The position numbers and the translations under genes are program-made. Positions 57,654-64,000 of a DNA stretch of 64,000 nt are shown piece after piece. The stretch spans positions 1,540,916-1,604,915 of the forward strand of contig MU001506.1 in the NCBI GenBank assembly GCA_010093485.1. The letters run 5' to 3'. Source of the DNA: Karstenula rhodostoma CBS 690.94. Taxonomy: Eukaryota > Ascomycota > Dothideomycetes > Pleosporales > Didymosphaeriaceae. The notes beneath the pieces are model-generated. The model was not told the origin of the DNA and did no database searches. It saw only the letters and a list, made by a program, of their open reading frames with translations. The stretch's first letter is position 1, and each line of letters begins with the position of its first letter.

Positions 57654-59478
57654 ATGGCAACCGTTGCCCACCAGTATCCCACGTCGACCCCAGCACAAGC
57701 CCGGGCCGCCCCTCGGAGCATGGATGCTAGCCGAAGCCCTTCCGCCTCCACCTCCATGGCGCCCGCACAGCCCGCGCCGCCGCTGGCGAAGAAGGGCAAG
57801 GCGAAGAAGTCGGCCGACCCGTCCGAGCAGCAGAAACAGATCCAGGCCAAAATCGCCCAGTTGGAGCAGGACGCCGCTGGCGACAAGGAGCAAGAGCTCG
57901 AAATCGGTGCGTTGCCCCTCTACACACTACACCTGGCGAGCTGGACCATGCACATCCTCTGCATCAGCTCAGCGAGTCCAAGGTCCTCGGATCGCGTGCT
58001 CGCTGCCATGGGCCAGCTTGCAATGCCGCTGAGACACCCTGCGCTGCTACGCAAGCCACGAAACTTTGACCTTGGACGTCTGAACTGTCCCAAGTAACGG
58101 ACATGGGGGTGTTTCGAAATTGGGGTTTATACCCACCTATGCGTTACGCGTTGGGCTCATAGTACTAACGAACCTTCAGAACGCGAAGTCAAAAAGGCAA
58201 ACCGAGAGCTATCGTCGCTTCTCAATAGCATGGATGGCCCGTTGACCCGTGTCGAGGTGGTCCAGAAACGCTACACGGAGCTCCTCTCGGAAATGAAGCG
58301 AACCGAGCGGGAACACCAGAAGTCTAAGAAACGCGGTGATCAACTTCAGAAAGAGAAGGATGCACAGAGGTCGGAGCTCAACAAAGTCACCACCATGAGA
58401 GACAAGCTCGATAAACTGTCCCGAGACTTTGCCAAGGAAAACAAGAAGCTGAAGGACGAGTTGCATAAGATGGAGTCAACCGAGTCGGCCGCGCGGGAAG
58501 AGTTACACCACCGCCTTGAGGAGCTTGTCTATGATGTCGACAGTTGCATCGCTCAGCAGCACCAGCCGGAACCGCAGAATCAAGCAGACGTTGAGCTTGA
58601 CGAACTGTGCGTGAATAGCTGAAATACCTTTTTTTGCTGAGGTTGACGTCTCGCAGGTTTCGGCAAAAATTCAAATCCTTCATCGACCAGTATGAGTTAC
58701 GCGAGCTGCAGTTTCATTCCCTTCTTCGGACCAAAGAACTCGAAATACAGTACCAGATGGCTCGACTCGAGCAACAACGTAAACAACAAGAAGCAGAATC
58801 GTCCAAATCGCACCAACTCACGAGACAAGTGTCCACATTCTCGCAGACCGAGACGGAACTACGCACCCAGCTGAACATATACGTGGAGAAGTTCAAGCAG
58901 GTATGATTCCTTAACGATTACGGCGTACACCATTGGTTAATACTGACCAGATGCAGGTCGAAGAAACACTCAACAACTCGAATGATCTGTTCCTGACGTT
59001 CCGCAAAGAAATGGAAGAAATGTCAAAGAAGACTAAGCGGCTCGAGAAAGAGAATCAAAATCTGCAACGAAACAAAGAGGTCACCAATCGTAACATAGCG
59101 GAGATGGTGCAGGAACGCGAAAAGATGCAAGATGATCTGGCGAGGAAGACGAAGGAGGTGGAAGAGCAGCGCAAGAAGATTGCCCGCTTGGAGACACTCT
59201 GTAGAGGTATGCAAGCACAGGGACGAGGTCAAGTTCCCATGTCCGAACTGGAAGAGGATGAGGAGGTGACCGAGAGCGAATACGAATACGAGGACGACGA
59301 CGAGGAAGGCAGCGAACAGTATGACGACGATACCGAGGACGATGCTATAGAGCCCGTACCAGAACGTCGACCCTTCGGTCCCGTACCGCCGCCTCCACCT
59401 CCACCCCAGAATCCTGCAAGCACAAAACCCAACGGCCACAGACAGGCTAATGGGCAAATCAATGGAGTCAAGCGCTAA
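57654..59478 (+). CDS. Taxilin-family coiled-coil protein
   Basis: Four exons (57654-57906, 58180-58606, 58657-58900, 58957-59478) give 481 aa. After a disordered start (MATVAHQYPTST) with a Lys-rich patch (KKGKAKKS), residues about 55-390 are nearly continuous coiled coil. The taxilin core includes FRQKFKSFIDQYELRELQF and VEETLNNSNDLFLTFRKEME, followed by MSKKTKRLEKENQNLQRNKE. The C-terminus is acidic (DDDEEGSEQYDDDTEDDA) and then a poly-Pro run (PVPPPPPPP). The metazoan family binds syntaxins and the nascent polypeptide-associated complex; the fungal function is less clear. Intron 1 is 273 nt, by far the longest in this gene. An alternative acceptor at 58950 would add MQ before VEET. Confidence 0.9.
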
Positions 59479-60256
59479 TTGCCACACGTGCTAGATCGTT
59501 CCATGTCCTCTCAGAAGTAGTCCGAAGGCGAGGCCGAAATCGCGAGGTCTGGCAAGGCAATTGCATGTTTTCAAGAATCTGTTGAGCCTAGAAGAACCGA
59601 AGACACATTTCGGGGGCTCACGCACCTTATGAAGACCATGGTTAAAGCAGTAGCCCAAGACTGGCAATATTATGGCCTATCGCGCTCGGACTTTTGTTCT
59701 CCTGCTCTTGGCTCCTGCAGGCATGGAGCTTCTGTTGCTGGGGCTCTCCAGCGAGTGTACATTATCTCTCTAAGCAATGACATGCAGCTGTTCATTATCC
59801 TGCTTCGCATTGAGCACTCGTTTCCGCTGTACTTTGATTTTGGATGCATGTTGACCGAGCACAGGCAATGCACACTCCAAAAGATTGGCCGGCGCGACCC
59901 GTGGGCACAGAGTCGTCACCTGAGAATGGCCGCATTGCAATGCGCGATGACTGTCGTCTTGTGAAGCTGGAGGGTAGCCACGGGTGGTCAAATGTCACGC
60001 AAAGTGCGACTCGCATCGACTTCTGACGGGAGAAGGTGCCTCGGCTCGGCATGTAATCCCCGCGTTTGACCAGGATCCTTGCCATGCTCGCCGCTATTTA
60101 GTACCCTCCCCAATACACCCCGTGGACTACGCTGTACCCGCCATCTCTCGTATCTACGCGTGTGTCTTGCCCTGTGTACATGTCTCAGTGCCCGCTGATG
60201 ACCTGACCCAGCTTCCAACGCTCCGACCACGCTTTGCGTGCATCTGATCCGCGAAC
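59479..60256 (+). other. Intergenic region between taxilin and nitronate monooxygenase
   Basis: Taxilin 3' region and promoter of the next gene. Only short shadow ORFs; nothing else seen. Confidence 0.5.
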
Positions 60257-61353
60257 ATGTCGCCGCCCACCCTACAAACGTCTCTCTCAAAGCTGCTGGG
60301 CATCCAGTATCCCATTATATTAGCGGGAATGGCTCGTACTTCTGGCGGACCCCTCGCCGCGGCCGTTTCGAACGCCGGCGGCCTGGGCGTTATCGGCGGC
60401 CTTGGCTACACACCCGCTCAGCTGCAATCCATTATCGACGAGCTCAAGTCGAACCTCTCGGACAAATCGCTGCCCTTCGGCGTCGATCTCGCGCTCCCCC
60501 AGGTCGGCGGGTCAGCGCGCAAGACGAATCACGACTACACGCACGGCCAGCTCGACGAATTGATTGAAGTCACCATAAAAAACGGCGCGAAGCTGTTTGT
60601 GAGTGCGGTAGGCGTGCCGCCTGCCAGAACCATCAAGAGACTTCACGAGGCAGGTATCGTAGTAGGTACTGAAAGCCTATTGTCATATTTATCACTAAGA
60701 GAAAACAGATCATGAACATGGTCGGGCATCCTCGCCATGCCGTCAAGGCACTGGAAGCGGGTGTCGACATCGTGTGCGCACAGGGTGGCGAAGGCGGCGG
60801 GCACACAGGCGACGTTGCAAATTCCATACTAATCCCAGCTGTGGTGGATGTGGCGAGGAAGTACACAAGCCCACTCACGGGGCAGCCGGCCATGGTAGTT
60901 GCTGCCGGCGGCATCTACAACGGGCGGTCGCTGGCTAGCAGCCTAATGCAGGGTGCCCAGGGCGTCTGGGTAGGCACTCGCTTTGTAGCTTCCACCGAGG
61001 CAGGATGTTCTCAACAGCATAAGGAAAACGTCGTTTCTGCGCGTTTCGAAGACACAGACCGCACGCTGGTGGTTAGCGGGCGACCTCTCAGGGTCAAGCT
61101 TAACGACTACATCAAGGGCTGGCACGCAAGACCAGAGGAGATCAAGGCGTTGACCGAGGCGGGAGTCGTGCCGCTTGCGAAGGATATGGAGGATGAGAAA
61201 GAGTTCGATATCCCGTTCTTGATGGGGCAGGTGGCCGGCGAGATTAGGGATATCAAGCCCGCCAAGGAAATTGTAGGGGACATGGTAAGCGAAGCAGTGG
61301 AGATGCTGAGGCTTGGGCAGACGTTTATTGCGGGACCGAGTAGTAAGCTATGA
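60257..61353 (+). CDS. Nitronate monooxygenase (2-nitropropane dioxygenase family)
   Basis: FMN-dependent TIM-barrel enzyme that oxidises alkyl nitronates. Two exons, 60257-60661 and 60709-61353, 349 aa. Substrate/FMN-binding landmarks: YPIILAGMARTSGGPLAAAV then SNAGGLGVIGGLG near the N-terminus, GGEGGGHTGDV with the likely catalytic His, PAMVVAAGGIYNG, and GAQGVWVGTRFVASTEAGCS at the phosphate-binding end. The 47-nt intron joins AGIVV... correctly to IMNMVGHPRHA. No N-terminal targeting peptide is visible, so a cytosolic enzyme is likely; the C-terminal SSKL could act as a peroxisomal SKL signal, which is worth noting (inference). Its stop lies 18 bp from the stop of the convergent DUF8021-like gene. 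Confidence 0.93.
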
Positions 61354-61371
61354 GAATGCCGAGGACTCTCC

Positions 61372-62181
61372 CTACATACATGATCTCCCGCCACACGAGG
61401 ACAACGTGTGGACGTACCTCAGTTTCCCTTCTTCAACCCTAAACTCATGGCTATCAGGCAAACCCCCAACTCCAAACCCTCCTGTGCCAGCAAAATCCAT
61501 CTGCACATCAACAGTGCCATACACTTCATCAATTACGTATTGTCGATTGACCAATTTGACTCCACTCGGAATGCCGACGTCACATCGATCGCTTGCCTGT
61601 CCCTTGCCTGTATACGATCCTCCCTCGAGTCGTGCGCACGGTTGGCCCCATGGTACCTTGACACTCTTGTTGTTGAATATATCACAATACGCATCCGCTG
61701 CCGCCTTAATCGTCTCCCGTGTATCGCGCTTATTTGTGGGAATAGGATCCCACTTCTCACGAGATGCCCAGTAATATGTTCCAGTAACGTTGAATAGCCA
61801 ATCGCCCTTGGTTGTGACAATACTGTCTATTTGGCTTATCTTCTGAGTAGCGTTGTCCAGGCGCAGTTGCGTGGCAATCACGTAGGGTTTAGCAGCGGTT
61901 GTGACAATGAGCTCGCTGAATGCAGCGCACTGCGGAACGTCGTGCTGGCTACGGTTATGGGCAATGGTGAGAGCCTGCGATAGTATCCCCTTTCCCAAAT
62001 CGACGGTTTTGCGGTTCTCGGTATATTTGATCGGCGAGGTGAAGGAGGCGGCACCATCAAGTTTCCCTGTGGTTTGAACGACGAGGAGATCAGCTGTTGC
62101 GGCTGTCAACTGCTCCCGAGTACATGCCGCGGTTGCATGGGCAGCAAGAACTCCGATGACGGCTGTTAAAATGTTTCGCAT
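61372..62181 (-). CDS. Secreted DUF8021-like protein
   Basis: Intronless, 269 aa. I chose the ATG at 62181 because it begins a clear signal peptide (MRNILTAVIGVLAAHATA, then A-C); an earlier in-frame start at 62286 would bury it. The mature part begins CTREQLTAATADLLVVQTTG, which I associate with fungal DUF8021 proteins, and contains ENRKTVDLGKGILSQA, Asn-linked glycosylation sites (NATQ, NVTG) and ANKRD-like PTNKRDTRETI. GGRSC-M ends the chain. It has about 5 cysteines. Secreted and of unknown function; the family name is from memory of the pattern and was not checked. Overlap of 3' regions with the convergent monooxygenase gene is likely. Confidence 0.8.
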   Translation of the reverse strand: MRNILTAVIGVLAAHATAACTREQLTAATADLLVVQTTGKLDGAASFTSPIKYTENRKTVDLGKGILSQALTIAHNRSQHDVPQCAAFSELIVTTAAKPYVIATQLRLDNATQKISQIDSIVTTKGDWLFNVTGTYYWASREKWDPIPTNKRDTRETIKAAADAYCDIFNNKSVKVPWGQPCARLEGGSYTGKGQASDRCDVGIPSGVKLVNRQYVIDEVYGTVDVQMDFAGTGGFGVGGLPDSHEFRVEEGKLRYVHTLSSCGGRSCM

Positions 62182-63942
62182 AGCGGCAAAGACGAAGTAT
62201 CTGATGGTGCGGGTGCGGGTACGGCGGGTGTCCGATAACAGGAGCTGCCGATGCACAGGTCTTTTGTATTCTCGGCGAGGCACCACCTGGTGACGCAGGG
62301 ATTTAGATTAATTCCTACAAGACCGTTTCTTAAGGCTTGGGATATATCAATGTCACCTAATCAGACGTCGGCAATGGCGCGCTACAATGTTTGCTCATCT
62401 AGGCAGCGTGTGGGGCCATCTGGCAATACCAGATATACCGAGCTTGATGAACACTTTACCCTATATTTAGATGAAATATTGTGGGGAAGTTTCACTTCAA
62501 ATCTATCTACACCAATTGACAGTCTTACAGCTACGTAGCCATCACCTTCAGATATCTCTTCATCAGACCGATTTGATAAACTAAAACACGATTGCCCAGC
62601 TTCTGGTTTAGCAACGAAACTTGACACCGCTTTGCTTAATAATTATCCGAATGCGACACTCCCGGAATTATGGTCCTTTGATCACTTATGCCATTCTATT
62701 CATTGGCTCCAGGGAGCGTCATAGCTTCCTTGTAATTGGCGCAACCGGTGTCTGTATACTTTCCTACTTGCATTTCTGCACTCGAGACCGCGAGTAGGCG
62801 GCGTTTATGTGATCAACCTTTTCTCAACCAATCGCGATAGTCTCTTACGTTTGTTTCGTGTGGATTACGTCTAGATATAGCATTTGTTTGCTCGTAAATC
62901 GATATGCCCGTAATTGACTCATGGCAGGTGGTCTGCTCTTCTAGAGATCTGAAGCTTGGTAGCATCGTACTTGAACCGCCAATTATAGCTTCCGCACACA
63001 CCCCGACCCGTGAGATAGTTCCAGTCAGCGAGTCGCGATGATAGAGATCCCTGAGAGGGAGTAGGGACACTGTGAAGTGAGAATAGCATTGATGACAATA
63101 GTTACTAGGATCCCTCTAGCCAGAATGAATGTTCATGGGGCGTGTGCGGTGAGTGCTATCTGTGAAGATCGTCCCAACACTCTGTACTCCCCAATTCAAC
63201 GAATGAGTAGTCAAAGTATTACGTAGTGTAGACAGCCTTAGCCGCTTTTTTGGGTCTCTTCCTGCATGGCAAAGCACAACACCTCATGTTGACCCCCGTT
63301 TTAGTGACTTACCCACCCTCATAGTGATTATTCACAATACAAGTCCCCTTGACTGTGCGTACCGGGGAATACAGGGTTCATTGGACCATTAGAAGATTGT
63401 GCAATACGCTCCAGAGTTCTAGCCCATGAAAACATAGTAAACCGGGTAATGGCATGGCCCTTTACCCAATAGGGCTCGAGATATTTCGATTCTGCGTAGG
63501 AATAGGAAATGTTATTTAATGCTAAAGATGTTCATGGTAATAGAACCACATTGGTGTGATGAAAGGGATACCCGCTCGCCATGTATCACTCCGATTATCT
63601 ACCTCAACAAGTCAAGGCCTATCTTCTGTCGACATGTGGAAGCGGTAGAGTAGAAAAATACAATCAACTTTTCGCTTTAACAGGGACGCTAATCAGAACG
63701 CATATCTTACGCTTTCCTCGGCAATCAGGCATGCGATCAAATTCCCACTGAAGATTAAAGGCACTTTTGAGCTTGCTTCACATCTTACCGCTGGAGTTTA
63801 TCATCGTGCTTCTACTCCTATGTATGCAACTCGTCGGCCGTCGCAAAGGCTGTAGTCGATGACTCCGCCAAGATGCATATGCATAGTAGAAATGCTTTGT
63901 TTAAGATGATGTGAAAAAGAAGGATCGTTATCGAAAAAGGAT
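62182..63942. other. Gene-poor, AT-richer right end
   Basis: About 1.8 kb without a credible ORF. AT content is higher than in the gene-rich part; no transposase-like frame or terminal repeat could be seen. Holds the promoter of the DUF8021-like gene at its left end and the T-run of tRNA-Thr (63934-63938) at its right. Confidence 0.5.
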
Positions 63943-64000
63943 TGCCCACTGTCAGAATTGAACTGACGACCTTATCATAGCTTGGTACTAGTGATACGCT
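63943..64000 (-). tRNA. tRNA-Thr (AGT), partial, with short intron
   Basis: 3' part of a tRNA on the minus strand; the 5' part is beyond the window. T arm GTCAG-TTCAATT-CTGAC, 3' acceptor strand AGTGGGC and discriminator A are clear. The anticodon stem TATCA/TGATA encloses CTAGTA plus about 7 extra nt, read as anticodon AGT with a short intron (extra CTA pairs with TAG). A T5 terminator lies 5 bp downstream. Confidence 0.75.

Overview
The window is a gene-rich, GC-rich stretch of a filamentous ascomycete (Pezizomycotina) nuclear genome. The evidence is many short (about 45-70 nt) spliceosomal introns with GTA/GTG donors and CTAAC/CTGAC-type branch sites, a fungal Zn2Cys6 regulator, fungal NatB, Ies1, DUF8021-like and acyltransferase-3 proteins, and intron-bearing tRNAs. 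A dothideomycete is my best guess, but the class is not proved by anything here. No transposon, CRISPR, phage or rRNA sequence is visible.

Left part (1-16 kb): an unnamed protein cut by the left edge (-), a Zn2Cys6 transcription factor (-) with a GC-AG intron, a long non-coding stretch, a SAM+PH (Boi-like) protein (+), another long non-coding stretch, then a small secreted repeat precursor (-, 12336-12833) that looks like an alpha-type mating pheromone precursor, and mitochondrial methionyl-tRNA synthetase (+).

Middle (16-42 kb): the NatB auxiliary subunit (+), a small EthD-domain protein (+), a PX-PH-RhoGAP Bem3-like protein (-), a divergent pair of mitochondrial ribosomal protein S13 (-) and an ER cyclophilin (+), the DEAD-box helicase Ded1 (+), INO80 subunit Ies1 (+), a Cys-rich single-pass surface protein (-), a histidine-phosphatase-family protein (-) and proteasome subunit alpha-7 (-).

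Right part (42-64 kb): PI 4-kinase Stt4 (+, divergent from the proteasome gene), tRNA-Trp(CCA), a membrane acyltransferase (+), the mitochondrial presequence protease Cym1 (-) divergent from a taxilin (+), nitronate monooxygenase (+), a secreted DUF8021-like protein (-), and a gene-poor end with a partial tRNA-Thr(AGT) at the edge.

Most genes are unlinked housekeeping functions (translation, membrane traffic and polarity, proteolysis, chromatin), so I see no biosynthetic cluster. The most notable items are the pheromone-like precursor, whose intron is duplicated with its peptide repeat; a cyclophilin whose last intron decides between a KDEL end and a membrane anchor; a DED1 intron with no AG at its required 3' end; and three genes whose initiator ATG forms a coding exon by itself. 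Exon boundaries were worked out by hand from splice signals, reading frame and family conservation; no alignment or RNA data were available.
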